DNA of 64,000 nucleotides from an uncultured Bacteroidales bacterium (GTDB taxonomy: Bacteria; Bacteroidota; Bacteroidia; Bacteroidales; Muribaculaceae). The stretch is taken from contig CANSAP010000004.1 of NCBI GenBank assembly GCA_947644715.1, positions 36,674 through 100,673 of the forward strand, read 5' to 3'. The notes beneath the pieces are model-generated. The model saw only the letters and a list, made by a program, of their open reading frames with translations. It did no database searches and was not told where the DNA came from. Below, in pieces: positions 1-10,700 of the stretch; positions within the stretch are counted from its first letter, which is position 1, and each line of letters starts with the position of its first letter. The position numbers and the translations under genes are program-made.

Positions 1-117
1 GCTCATGCACTGGCAGAGCAGGTCGTAGTAGGAGGCCCAGGTCTCACGCCCATAGATATGAGGCTGGCGCTGGCCGAGCAGATTCAGGTTGGGTCCGTTG
101 ATAATCAGTATCTTCAT
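1..117 (-). CDS. aroQ: 3-dehydroquinate dehydratase type II, N-terminal part (runs off window edge)
   Basis: Reverse-strand translation from 117 begins [23 protein letters not shown], the type II dehydroquinase N-terminal signature; truncated by the window start. Confidence 0.88.
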   Translation of the reverse strand, partial: MKILIINGPNLNLLGQRQPHIYGRETWASYYDLLCQCMS

Positions 118-130
118 GCAGGACGGCAGG

Positions 131-1612
131 TTACTTCAGCTTCCACTCCACTCCGTTCTTCGTGTCCTTGACATCGAAGCCGATTGCGGCCAGGCGGTCG
201 CGGATCAAGTCGGAGGTAGCCCAATCCTTCGCGCTCTTGGCGTTGGCGCGAATCTCCATGAGCAGGTCTACGGCGTCGGCATAAGGCTTCAGCGAGGCAG
301 CCCCGGAGGCTGCAGCCCCTTCCACACGAATGCCCAGCAGGTTCACCAGGAAGGTATCGAAGAGTTTGCGCAGCTTCTCAATGTCATCGGCGCTGAGCTG
401 CACATCACCGGCAGCAGCACTGTTAATCACGCGGCAGGCATCGAAGAGGTGGGCAATTACCTGCGGAGTATTGAGGTCATCGTTCATGGCCTCATAGCAG
501 AGAGCCTCATAATCGGCAAGCTCGATGCTGCTCACCGCTGAGGGTTGCAGCGTCTGGAGGCGGCGATAGCCGTCGAGCATCTTTTGAAGAGCCTTCTGGG
601 CGCTTTGCAGGGCGGCATTGCTGAAGTCTACCGTGCTGCGGTAGTGAGCCTGAAGGATGAAGAAGCGGATAACCATCGGCTCGTAAGCCTGCTCGAGCAG
701 CGGGTGGGAGCCGGTGAAGAATTCCTCAAGATTGATGAAATTCTTATAGCTCTTGCCCATCTTCTTGCCGTTGATGGTAATCATATTGTTGTGCATCCAA
801 TAGCGCACGGCCGGATGTCCCTGAGCGGCCACGCTCTGGGCTATTTCGCACTCATGGTGGGGGAAGAGGAGGTCAAGACCTCCGCCATGGATGTCAAACG
901 TCTCACCCAAATACTTCTCGCCCATTGTGGAACACTCAAGATGCCATCCGGGGAAGCCTTCACTCCAGGGTGAGGGCCAGTGCATGATATGCTCCGGGGA
1001 GGCACACTTCCAGAGAGCGAAGTCGAAGGGATTGCGCTTCTCATTCTGTCCGTCAAGGGCTCGGGTGTTGCTTTCCAGCTCCTCGATGTTTCGGCCGGAT
1101 AGCATACCGTAATTGTGTTCCTTGTTATACTTCTCGACGTCGAAATAAACCGAGCCATGGCTTTCGTAGGCATATCCGGCATCAAGAATCTTCTTTACAT
1201 ATTCAATCTGCTCGATGATATGACCGGAAGCGTGCGGCTCAATCGAGGGTGGGAGCACATTGAGCGCCTCCATATCCTTATGGTAGCGGTTGAGGTAACG
1301 CTGCACGACCTCCATAGGCTCCAGGCTCTCGAGACGAGCCTTCTTGGCCACCTTATCCTCACCCTCGTCGGCGTCATGCTCCAGGTGGCCCACATCGGTG
1401 ATGTTACGCACGTAGCGCACCTTGTAGCCCAAATGGTTGAGGTAGCGGAAGAGGATATCGAACGTGATTGCGGGACGGGCATGGCCCAAGTGAGCGTCGC
1501 CATAGACCGTGGGGCCGCACACATACATGCCCACACGCCCCTCATGGAGGGGTTTGAAAAGCTCTTTTTGGCGGGAAAGCGAGTTGTAAATCAGGAGATT
1601 GTTTTCCATCAA
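131..1612 (-). CDS. cysS: Cysteinyl-tRNA synthetase
   Basis: 493 aa; [24 protein letters not shown] (HIGH-like region), [35 protein letters not shown] and KMGKS motifs. Confidence 0.98.
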   Translation of the reverse strand: MMENNLLIYNSLSRQKELFKPLHEGRVGMYVCGPTVYGDAHLGHARPAITFDILFRYLNHLGYKVRYVRNITDVGHLEHDADEGEDKVAKKARLESLEPMEVVQRYLNRYHKDMEALNVLPPSIEPHASGHIIEQIEYVKKILDAGYAYESHGSVYFDVEKYNKEHNYGMLSGRNIEELESNTRALDGQNEKRNPFDFALWKCASPEHIMHWPSPWSEGFPGWHLECSTMGEKYLGETFDIHGGGLDLLFPHHECEIAQSVAAQGHPAVRYWMHNNMITINGKKMGKSYKNFINLEEFFTGSHPLLEQAYEPMVIRFFILQAHYRSTVDFSNAALQSAQKALQKMLDGYRRLQTLQPSAVSSIELADYEALCYEAMNDDLNTPQVIAHLFDACRVINSAAAGDVQLSADDIEKLRKLFDTFLVNLLGIRVEGAAASGAASLKPYADAVDLLMEIRANAKSAKDWATSDLIRDRLAAIGFDVKDTKNGVEWKLK

Positions 1613-1648
1613 TAAGGTTAGGAGAGAGGAAAGATAAGAGGGAACTGA

Positions 1649-1948
1649 TTAGTTGTTGGAGAAGCCACCCTGGGGAGCGCGCTTCTGCTTGATTTCGCCG
1701 AAGTTGTTCTCATACTTCTGCACATTGTCAGTGAGAGCATACATGAGCTGCTTGGCGTTCTCGGGAGTCATCACGATGCGGCTAACCACGGGGGCCTGGG
1801 GCATTCCGGGAGCTGCGAAGATGAAGTCGAGCACGAACTCGTTGGGGCCGTGGCCGATCATTGCGAGGTTTGAATACTTGCCGTCGGCCACTTCGGGCTT
1901 GAGCTGAATCTGAAGCTGGTTCTGCTTGTTTTCGTTGTTATTTGCCAT
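1649..1948 (-). CDS. DUF3467-type small protein
   Basis: ORF track 1649..2029; likely start is the internal Met at 1948 (MANNNENKQNQLQIQLKPEVADGKYSNLAMIGHGPNEFVLDFIFAAPGMPQ), matching the DUF3467 pattern. Confidence 0.8.
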   Translation of the reverse strand: MANNNENKQNQLQIQLKPEVADGKYSNLAMIGHGPNEFVLDFIFAAPGMPQAPVVSRIVMTPENAKQLMYALTDNVQKYENNFGEIKQKRAPQGGFSNN

Positions 1949-2054
1949 TGTTTCTATGTTTGGAAATTGTGCGGCTGGCGGTACATTAATTGTGCCAACC
2001 GAAAGGCAAAGGTACGAAAACTTCTTCATCCGCCCAAATCAGTGAGTGTCAAAG

Positions 2055-2086
2055 TTTGATAAATTCGTGAAAAATAGTTAATTTTG
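2055..2086 (+). promoter_or_regulatory. Bacteroidetes-type promoter (TTTG-N20-TAATTTTG)
   Basis: TTTG at 2055-2058 and TAATTTTG at 2079-2086 with a 20-nt spacer. Confidence 0.65.
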
Positions 2087-2090
2087 CAGC

Positions 2091-3593
2091 ATGATTGCGC
2101 AGGGCACAAATGAATCATCGCAACGCATGACCTTATCCGCTGACCGCTCTTTGCTGACGGCTATCGTCGTGGCATGGCTGCTGTGTGCGTTTGCCTCGCT
2201 GCTCGCCACCGGAGCCGCGCGCATGACCGCACCGGCCCACACCCTTCAGACGGCAATCTCCTGCGCCTGTGCCTCAGGGCTTGTCATCCTGCCGGGGATG
2301 CTCATTTGTCGTCTGATGCTCAGAAAGATATGGAGCAAGCGGCTATGCCTGTTGCTGGCTGCCATGGCCGCACTGATGTGCATCGGCGTCATCATTAATT
2401 TGCAAGGATGGTGTCCCTACGGCAACCTCGACTCGCCGCTGCTTGACAAATTCTATACTGACTCCGGCCGGGAATGGGACGCCGCCATAAGGTGGAGAGA
2501 CGGCAACCGGTTGCCCTACGAATTCAACACCGGCTATCCCCTCACCCTGATTGCCCTCAACAGAATTTTCGGAGCAGGAATTCTGACCCCGGCCATGTTC
2601 AGCGCCTTCTGCATGTTGCTGACATGCGCTGTGACAGCCGCCGTGGCAGTCCGGCTGCTTCCCTCCATGAATCCCCGGAAAGTCGGCATGGCAGCCGCAG
2701 CAATGTTTGCAATCGTGCCGAGCATTATATGGTATGGCACCATCGCCCTGAAAGAGGGTCCCCTCTGCTTCGGCTTCTCACTCTGCATCTATGCTTTGGC
2801 ATCGACACTCCGGGAGCGCATAACCCTGCCGGCCATATTCGCCGGGGCCGCGGGAGCCTTAATCACCATGCTGTTGAAAAGCCCGATGGGATGGTTCCTG
2901 ATGGCCGGAGCCGCAATGCTGTTCCTGAAAAAACTGAGCGACCGCACCACGCGCCACCTCCGCAGCGGCTACTCCGGAATCCTGTTCCTTCTGCTCTTGG
3001 GTGGGGCAATCGTCATCGGGGGGCGAAACTTCCGTGCACGCTCAGACGCCTCATTCATTTTGCCTATTGAGGAGGCCGGCAAGGTGGAGGAAGCCATGCA
3101 GGGCTACGAATCCGTGCAGCCTTACACCACTCTCATCGGCAATTATCACTCCTCCTCCCCCGCCTATCGGCTGACCAAACTGCCGCTGGCCGCTGTCGCA
3201 CAATACTTTCCACCTTTCCCCTGGAACTTCACCCGCGACTCTTACCTGGGGCGCTTCGTGCCTTGGGCGCATCTCCCCTTCTGGTATCTTGTCGGGGGGT
3301 GCATACTTGCCTATTACATTCTCTGCCTCGGCAGGCGCAACCGCTCCGGCTCACTCGGGCTATGGAGTCTTTGGGTGCTCCTCTGCTGGCTCGGCATAGC
3401 CTACTCCTCCGGCGGAACTGTAGCCCGCTATTGGCTCCCGCTGCTCCCGGCCATGATTCCTCTCGGCCTGCAGGCCGTAGCCTGCGTGCGCAGAGGTCAG
3501 ATTACTACCCGTGTGGCCACAGTTTATTCCATCACATACTTTCTACTGTTAGTGGCAGCGCTCATCAGCGCCTACCGCTTCCTGCATTCATGA
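2091..3593 (+). CDS. Polytopic membrane protein, probable ArnT/PMT-like glycosyltransferase
   Basis: 500 aa with many TM segments and an N-terminal D-x-x-x-YxxxGREWDAAIRW region; first gene of an overlapping glycosyltransferase cluster. Confidence 0.6.
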   Translation: MIAQGTNESSQRMTLSADRSLLTAIVVAWLLCAFASLLATGAARMTAPAHTLQTAISCACASGLVILPGMLICRLMLRKIWSKRLCLLLAAMAALMCIGVIINLQGWCPYGNLDSPLLDKFYTDSGREWDAAIRWRDGNRLPYEFNTGYPLTLIALNRIFGAGILTPAMFSAFCMLLTCAVTAAVAVRLLPSMNPRKVGMAAAAMFAIVPSIIWYGTIALKEGPLCFGFSLCIYALASTLRERITLPAIFAGAAGALITMLLKSPMGWFLMAGAAMLFLKKLSDRTTRHLRSGYSGILFLLLLGGAIVIGGRNFRARSDASFILPIEEAGKVEEAMQGYESVQPYTTLIGNYHSSSPAYRLTKLPLAAVAQYFPPFPWNFTRDSYLGRFVPWAHLPFWYLVGGCILAYYILCLGRRNRSGSLGLWSLWVLLCWLGIAYSSGGTVARYWLPLLPAMIPLGLQAVACVRRGQITTRVATVYSITYFLLLVAALISAYRFLHS

Positions 3594-4342
3594 ACAACTC
3601 GCAGATTTCCATAATTACCCCCGTGCTCAACGAGAGCGCAACGCTGGCCGAGACACTCGAGAGTGTGCGCAGCCAGACACTGCCCCCCTTTGAGCATATC
3701 ATAGTCGACAGCGGAAGCACCGACGGCTCCCTCGACATCATACACTCCTACATGAGCCGGGCGCCCTATCCCGTGCATCTCATCCAAACCCCGGCTGAGG
3801 GTGTATATGCCGCCCTGAATGCCGGCAATGCCCGGGCTAAAGGGAGTGTGCTGGGGCTTCTGCATGGCGACGATGCTTTCTCCTCACCTCAGGTGCTGGA
3901 GTTTGTGGCCGCGGCCATGGCTCGCAATCCGAAGACCGGACTGATTTACGGCGACGTGCACTACGTAGACTCCAAAGGGCGACGCTCGCGCTACTACTCC
4001 GGTGCCCACTTCCGTCCACGCACTCTCCTCTCCGGCTTCGCCTTTCCGCATCCTTCGATGTATGTGCGCCGGGAGCTGTGGGAAAAAGTGGGGCCTTACG
4101 ACACTCGCTTCCGCATCGCCGGCGACTATGAATGGATTGTGAGGGCTACGCTCCGCAACGCCGCCAGCATCATATATGTGCCCCTCGACATGGTCGCAAT
4201 GCACGAAGGGGGACTCGCATTCCACTGGGCCAACCGCCTCTTCCACAACATTCCCGAGAAACGCATGGCCCTGAAAGTCAATGGTTACAAAACCCCTCTC
4301 TGGCGACTCATGGGGCGCTATCTCTATCTCTTCCGTCACTGA
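3590..4342 (+). CDS. Glycosyltransferase family 2
   Basis: Start at 3590 (ATGA overlap with the previous stop): MNNSQISIITPVLNESATLAETLESVRSQTLPPFEHIIVDSGSTDGS. Confidence 0.9.
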   Translation: MNNSQISIITPVLNESATLAETLESVRSQTLPPFEHIIVDSGSTDGSLDIIHSYMSRAPYPVHLIQTPAEGVYAALNAGNARAKGSVLGLLHGDDAFSSPQVLEFVAAAMARNPKTGLIYGDVHYVDSKGRRSRYYSGAHFRPRTLLSGFAFPHPSMYVRRELWEKVGPYDTRFRIAGDYEWIVRATLRNAASIIYVPLDMVAMHEGGLAFHWANRLFHNIPEKRMALKVNGYKTPLWRLMGRYLYLFRH

Positions 4343-5175
4343 TGAAAGCTATTGCAACGCTCAACAATATGGCCGCGGCACTGGCCTCAACAGCCAAGGT
4401 GATGCTCCTCTCCCGTCCCCCCTTCAAGCGCCGGGAGCAGCCTGACGGCTCGGAACTTGTAATCCTGGGCAACGGCCCGTCGCTCCGCGCACTACTTGAC
4501 CACCAACTCTCCACTCTGCAATCACGCCGACTGCTCTGCGTGAATTTCGCGGCAAATGCCCCGGAGTTCGTCCTGTTGCGACCCGAATACTACGTTTTGG
4601 CCGACCCCCACTTTTTCAACGGCATGGACTCCGACCCGAACGTAAAACGTCTGTGGGAAAACATCGGAAAGGGGGATTGGAAGATGACTCTGTTCGTGCC
4701 GCATCGATTCCTGAAAAAGGCGTGCACACTGCTCCCCACAGGCAACATTCAGCCCTTCAACCTCACCCCGGCCGAAGGCTCCCGACCGATTGTGCATCCG
4801 CTTTACAATGCCGGGCTCGCGATGCCCCGCCCGCGCAACGTGCTCATTCCCTCCATAATGATTGGCATACGCCTCGGGTTCAAAAAGATATGGCTCTGCG
4901 GTGCTGACCACACATGGAGCCGAACCCTCTCGGTGGATGAGGAGAACCGGGTCATATCTGTACAGCCACATTTTTACAAGGACAGCAAGACAGAACAGAA
5001 GCGTGTGAACACGGAATACGAAGGCTATCGGCTGCACGACATTCTGCGGAGCCTCTACATAGCCTTCCGCGCCTATCATGACATAGCCGTCTTCGCCCGC
5101 CGCAAAGGGGTCACCATCATCAATGCCACCCCCGGCTCCATGATTGACGCGTTTCCCCGCGGCTCGCTTGACTGA
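4342..5175 (+). CDS. DUF115/MptE-like family protein, surface polysaccharide associated
   Basis: MKAIATLNN...LVILGNGPSLRALLDHQ...YYVLADPHFF...KKIWLCGADHTWSR; GNGPSL and GADHTW motifs; TGATG overlap with the preceding gene. Confidence 0.65.
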   Translation: MKAIATLNNMAAALASTAKVMLLSRPPFKRREQPDGSELVILGNGPSLRALLDHQLSTLQSRRLLCVNFAANAPEFVLLRPEYYVLADPHFFNGMDSDPNVKRLWENIGKGDWKMTLFVPHRFLKKACTLLPTGNIQPFNLTPAEGSRPIVHPLYNAGLAMPRPRNVLIPSIMIGIRLGFKKIWLCGADHTWSRTLSVDEENRVISVQPHFYKDSKTEQKRVNTEYEGYRLHDILRSLYIAFRAYHDIAVFARRKGVTIINATPGSMIDAFPRGSLD

Positions 5176-5224
5176 AAAACAATAGCCCGGCCACAGGTGT
5201 TATATCAGTAAAAACCAAGTGCTT

Positions 5225-5917
5225 ATGAAACGTTCTCTACGCATCCTCGCCCTCGCTCTTCTCGCAGGCACCGCCGCATCCACCGCCCGGGCACAGTATT
5301 ACGACATGGCCAACCAATTGGTCAGCATGGTGCAACCGGCTCTGTCAGGCGGACTTAACTACCGAGGGTTTCTCGACGCGGGCTACACTACCGGCGTAGG
5401 CCGCAACGGATGCAGTTCGCTCGAAATATCAACCACTCAGGGCTTCAAGTATGGCTCCTGGTTCTTTATGGGTGTCGGCGCCGGCGTGAACATCGTCTTC
5501 GCCGGTCAGGGGGATCAGCCGGACTATGATTTCGCTCCGCGCAGCTGGGGCAACGGCTATAATCCGAATTACAAAACCCGCGATACGGGTGTCGTGATTC
5601 CTCTCTACTCCGATTTCCGATTCAATATCGGCGGCGAACAGAACACCTCTTTCTTCATCGACATGCGTCTCGGCGCAGCCTTCCTCGTGGGCAAAAACTA
5701 TCTGCTTACCCCCGACGGTGTGCTCGACAACTCGGAGGGTTTCTACTTCCGCCCGACCTTGGGTGTGCGCATTCCGGTCAATGGCAAGGACTCCCGCCAA
5801 GCCATCAACGTCGGAGTCAGCTATCAGCTCATCACCAATAATTACTGGGACTACGGCGGATATTATAACAACACATCCGTCAACTCCGTAGGCGCCACTA
5901 TCGGTTTCGAGTGGTAA
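5225..5917 (+). CDS. Outer-membrane beta-barrel protein
   Basis: Signal peptide MKRSLRILALALLAGTAASTARAQ; beta-barrel-like alternation and terminal aromatic residue (GATIGFEW). Confidence 0.7.
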   Translation: MKRSLRILALALLAGTAASTARAQYYDMANQLVSMVQPALSGGLNYRGFLDAGYTTGVGRNGCSSLEISTTQGFKYGSWFFMGVGAGVNIVFAGQGDQPDYDFAPRSWGNGYNPNYKTRDTGVVIPLYSDFRFNIGGEQNTSFFIDMRLGAAFLVGKNYLLTPDGVLDNSEGFYFRPTLGVRIPVNGKDSRQAINVGVSYQLITNNYWDYGGYYNNTSVNSVGATIGFEW

Positions 5918-7153
5918 CTACCGCCGACTGCTGAATGTGCCCCACAGTCCCAACACTGTGCAGGCCAGCAGGGTGCCTATGCCGACAGTGAACGCGGTGG
6001 CTGTCGAAGTTGCGTCAGCCAGCAGTCCCCATCCGGCTGAAGCGAGCGCTCCGCCGGCTGCCAGGGCTATGGATATAATTGAATAGATTCGCGCATAGTC
6101 GACCGTACCAAAGGCGGTGCGGGTGAGCATGGCCGTCTGAACGGTCACTCCCGCGTAGGCCCATCCGAACAGGAACGCACCCGTCAATATCTCCCACAGG
6201 CTTCCGGCTCCGGCCAACAATACCCAAAGTCCGCCGGCTCCGAACAGCGTGGTGACCAACACTCCCGCCAGGCAATTGCGGTCGTTAATCCACCCCAACG
6301 CAATCTTGCCAATCGTCACTCCGGCCATCACTATGGCTGCCGTCAGCGACGCCTGCTCAAGCGTAAAGCCATGGTCGGTGACATAGCCGGGAATAAAGAG
6401 ATTCAACGTCGAGGCTCCCATCATGATAAATGCAAACAGCACAAGGCCGTAGAACACCGGTTTGCGGAGCGCCTGCCCGAAGGTATAGCCATTGGTCACG
6501 CTGCCCGGCTTGCTGCGAGCAGCCTCGACTTCGGCTGCGCCGTAAGGTTGCAATCCCATGTCAGCCGGGCGGTCACGCAGCAACCACCCCAACAGCGGAG
6601 TTACAACCACCAGAATTATAGCGCCGAAAGTCATATAGCCGGCTCGCCAACCATATTCCGCTATAATGCGCCCGGCCATGGGATTAAACAGCATTCCGCC
6701 TATGCCGGAGGCGGCGCTGCAAACACCTATCATCAGGCCAACTTTCGTGTGGAACCATCGGTTGACGAGTGTCGGAAAGCTCAAGTAAAGCAAGAACGCG
6801 AGCGTAACGCCCAACACACCGCCGGCCACATAGAACTCCCAGACATTGCTGAAAAATCCCATTGAAAGAAACGTCAGTCCCATCAGGGCGGCATTGCCGG
6901 TAAACAGTTTGCGGGCGCTCCATTTCTCAAGCATCCCTCCGGCCACGGAAAGCATCAGCGTGGAGGTGACATACATAACCAACATATAAATGCCGAATTC
7001 CCCGACGGGCACACCAAGCGATTCGCTGACAGGCCGATAGAATATTCCGGCACAGCTGAAACTGAGACCCACGCACACACCCATCATCAGGCAGCAGCAG
7101 GCCACTATCACAAAGCCGTAATGCAACCCTTTGCCGGTTTTCTTTTCATTCAT
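5918..7153 (-). CDS. MFS transporter (OFA-like)
   Basis: 411 aa with about 12 TM segments; MFS-like loops such as GMLEKWSARKLF. Confidence 0.85.
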   Translation of the reverse strand: MNEKKTGKGLHYGFVIVACCCLMMGVCVGLSFSCAGIFYRPVSESLGVPVGEFGIYMLVMYVTSTLMLSVAGGMLEKWSARKLFTGNAALMGLTFLSMGFFSNVWEFYVAGGVLGVTLAFLLYLSFPTLVNRWFHTKVGLMIGVCSAASGIGGMLFNPMAGRIIAEYGWRAGYMTFGAIILVVVTPLLGWLLRDRPADMGLQPYGAAEVEAARSKPGSVTNGYTFGQALRKPVFYGLVLFAFIMMGASTLNLFIPGYVTDHGFTLEQASLTAAIVMAGVTIGKIALGWINDRNCLAGVLVTTLFGAGGLWVLLAGAGSLWEILTGAFLFGWAYAGVTVQTAMLTRTAFGTVDYARIYSIISIALAAGGALASAGWGLLADATSTATAFTVGIGTLLACTVLGLWGTFSSRR

Positions 7154-7188
7154 TTTGCAAGAACAATTAGGTAGTAGATTTAGAGCTT

Positions 7189-7382
7189 GAAGTCATCTTG
7201 ACTTTTTTCGAGGTTATGCTTTATTAAGATTTTGAGCAGATTTCAATTCTTGAAGAGGGAGCATAGCGGGCTATGCGACTGATGAAAGGATTGGAAGATG
7301 CCAAAATATTAATGAAGAATGACCTCGAAGAAAAACGATTATATTCTATTTTTAAGTTTTCGTAAAAAGTCAAGATGACTTC
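7189..7382. repeat. Palindromic intergenic element A (CGGG-loop hairpin family)
   Basis: 19-bp perfect terminal inverted repeat (7189-7207 / 7364-7382, GAAGTCATCTTGACTTTTT), inner imperfect arms (CGAGGT 7209 / ACCTCG 7322) and apical hairpin GCATAG-CGGG-CTATGC at 7261-7276. Confidence 0.75.
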
Positions 7383-7630
7383 CTTGTTTAATAATAAATG
7401 TGAACGTCAGGGCGACGGATTTTTCGAGGCACCGTTTTTTGATATGCCTGATGTTACATTTATTTTAATTTCTGATGAGCTTGCTTTTTAATATTGTGCA
7501 CTTATCATCGCAGCTGCACCTCATCTTCAAGTCTTTGGTTCAGTCACATAGCCCGCTAAGCTCCTTCACCTGCAGCCTCAAATATGAGGCACATCTGCGA
7601 CCCTGAGGTTCACATTTACTATTAAACAAG
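7383..7630. repeat. Palindromic intergenic element B (same family, core on minus strand)
   Basis: Terminal inverted repeat CTTGTTTAATAATAAATGTGAACGTCAGGGCG (7383-7414) against the reverse complement of 7599-7630 with about 3 mismatches; minus-strand core GGTGAAGGAGCTTAGCGGGCTATGTGACTGAACC (7537-7570). Confidence 0.72.
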
Positions 7631-7690
7631 CTCTCATTTCTTGGCAAAGTTAATATAAATATTCCACACTCCATGGCATCCGATAAAAAA

Positions 7691-7718
7691 AGTGGCGAAC
7701 CCTCTCGGGCTCGCCACT
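7691..7718 (-). terminator. Intrinsic terminator of the 7771-10959 gene
   Basis: AGTGGCGAACCCTCTCGGGCTCGCCACT hairpin; on the minus strand it is followed by TTTTTT. Confidence 0.8.
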
Positions 7719-7770
7719 CCACAAATCTAAAAAAAATGGAATTAAATTCCGTTAATAGTTAAACCGTGTC

Positions 7771-10700
7771 TTATTTTACGACTACCTTGCGGCCTCGGAA
7801 GATATAGAGGCCTGCGGGCAGGGTCTTAACCTCCTTCAGCGTGGCATCGCGCTTGATGAGCAGGCCGGCCGGAGTATAAACGTCGCCGGTTTCACCCTCA
7901 GCGTCGATACCGTCGATACCGCTCACGAGGTTTACATTCTGTTCAGTCACCTCAGATGCGCCGCTGATGTAGTTGGCACACACACCTACTGTGTGGGCAC
8001 CGGCAGCCACCTGAGTCAGAGTATAGTTCTTGTCGGGAGTAGAGGCAACCTTCTCGCCGTCGAGCAGGATGTCGTAGCTCTGAACCTTGCCATTGAAGCC
8101 CTCTTCGTGGCCCCAAGCGAGATCGATGTTGAAGTGCTCGGTGCCGGTGTTCTGAGCAGCCTCAGCCTTCAGATCAGCGGGTGCACCAAGAACCTCCTCG
8201 AACTCGATGTCAACAGTAGTCTCTTCAGTGAAGGTCAACTCGCGTGCATCCCAGGCAGTGTAGCTGTAAGCTGCGGGAGCTTCCATCTCAACAAGGTAAG
8301 TACCCTTGGGAAGATAAGGAATTTCAACTACGCCGTGAAGCACCTGAATCTCATATTCATCACCATCCTCAGCCTTCTCGGCGATGGCAAGCATCAGGCC
8401 GTCAGTGCTTTCTTCATTATTAGTGGTGATGTTGAACGTAACTTTCACATAATCATCAGCATTGATGGTTACAGTGGTCGTGGCGGCCTCACTCTGTGCA
8501 ACGTCATATTTGGCTACAACGCTGATTTCGTGAGCACCGGTGCCGATATTCTCAAGCACATAGTAGTAAGATTCTGTCTCACCAACTTCTTCACCATCCA
8601 GAGAGATGATAAACTTCTCAGCCGGGTTGGCAGCGGAACGAGCGGGAGCCTCAGCATCCTCTTCCTCCACTACGGGGAGATCTTCATTCCACCATACGAG
8701 AACATCATTCTCGCCGGTCATAACATCATGATCAATCTCAAAGCCCTTGATTTCGGGTACATTCACATCCTCGGTCAGGGTGAGAGTCAGATCGGTAGTT
8801 TTGTTTACATCCACGGTAACTTCGAGAGTCTTCATGCCGGCCATGGTCAGAGTGAAGGTGTTGGCACCGCCATACACGGTCACAGTGCTCTTACCCTCTG
8901 CATCAAGCTTGGTTTCCTCAGCGGGATAGGTCTCATCGAAGTTGTCGCTCTTCAGAGTGTAAGCCACGCCGTCGAGGCTTTCGCCACGCACGTCGGTCAC
9001 AGCAATGTTGAGAGTGTAGAGGCGCTCCTTGGTGAAGTCGGCAAGCTGAATATCATTAGTCACATCAGCGTCAGCCACATCCACAGTGCCGGCATAAATG
9101 GGAGCCTTGGCATAGTCAACGCTCACATTGAAGGTAGCATCGTGGCGATCCACCAGCACCTTGTATGCACCCTGCTCGTCAGTGGTAGCAGCGAAAGTCA
9201 AATCATCAATCGAGAGCACCACGGCAGCCTCGGCAGCCTTCTCGCCGGCAGCAGTAGTAACCACGCCGGAAACGAACGGCCATTCACCGAAAGCAATGTT
9301 ATAGGTAACGTCACCCTCAGCGAAGGAAACAGTCTCTTCACCCTTGAACTCGGGGTGACCCTCAGCGGTAGCAGTCACATTATAAATGCGGTCAGACTGC
9401 ACAACGCTGATAGAATAGTGACCCTGCTCATCAGCAGTGCCGGAATAGATAACGCCGTCACTCTCCAGAGTAACCACAGCACCGGCCACAGCCTCCTCCT
9501 TGTAAGTAACCTCACCGGAAACCGTAGCAGGTTCATTTATAACAGTAAAGTACGGAACGGGGACAGCCGAAGCGCGGCTATAAGTCTTTGAATCCAAGTC
9601 GCCTGAGTCAATCTTGCGATAAATTGCGCGATCCTCTGCGCATTCCATGTACTCGAAATGGTAAGGATTGCAATTATCACTCTCGTGACGAATCGTGGCT
9701 ACGATAATGTTACCACCCTCATATACGAAAGGAGTATCAAACGTAATGTCGATGAAGTCAATGGGATCAGTGGCCGTACCGGCTGACCTGTTGTACTCTG
9801 ACTGTGTGCCAAGATACGATGTAAACTCAGCATAATTGGAAGTTGTGACAGTTTCGCTATCCCAAGGCTGGATTCCAACTCGCATTACGCCATTCAAATC
9901 TTTCTCAATAGCGCCATACTGATAGTATCCTTTGTATTTCACACCGCCAATCTTCATGCCGGGCTTGATACCATAGGACTCCAGGATGGCCTGTGAATAA
10001 ACCACCTGTGATTCTGCCTTATAGTAGTTCAAGTCAATAGGCACACTCTTTCCGTTACTGAATACACCGGGCACACCGATTGTGTATTCAACAGACGCGC
10101 TTTCTTCACGAACTGTGACATTCACGTTACCGGTTGTCAAAACATCCTCGCCACGCGTCATTGACATATACATAACGTAGCTTCCCACTGCATGGGGCAT
10201 CCAAGCTGCTGACAGCTCTACAATGCTTTGAGCAGGCATATCCACCGGGGTTATGTCGCAAATCTTTTCAAATGCGAGGTCGGAATCATCATCAGTCTTA
10301 GGAGCGGCATACAGCGCAGCTGTATAGGAAGATGCATCAACGGCATTGCCAAGATTGCTAATGGTCATCGTGGGAGTGTAAAGAGTGTTGACTGTGGCCT
10401 TGGTATCCATGTCTACAGAGCTTACGTAAGCGTCGAAGTCAACAGGCACAAGTGTGCCACCCTTTACATTATCAATGTACATTACATTAATAAAAAAGCC
10501 TACATAACCTTCGCCCTCAGGCATTGACACCTCTACATCCTGATAATTATAGTTACTTTGAAGTTCTACAGTACCCCCTGCACGATAGGATGTTACGGTA
10601 GCTACCTCTTGCCAGTTGGTGCGGTCAGGACTCCAGCAAATCTTTACTGCTGAGTATGATGAGTTGCGCATATCGCGCTTAGCCTGAAACTGGAGTTTCT

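Noticed and set aside
2474-3070. 198-aa plus-strand ORF in an alternative frame
   Set aside because: Overlaps the 2091-3593 membrane protein; Arg/His-rich out-of-frame translation typical of GC-rich coding DNA.
7993-9591. 532-aa plus-strand ORF
   Set aside because: Fully antisense to the well-supported 7771-10959 secreted protein; composition looks like a shadow ORF with no domain signal.
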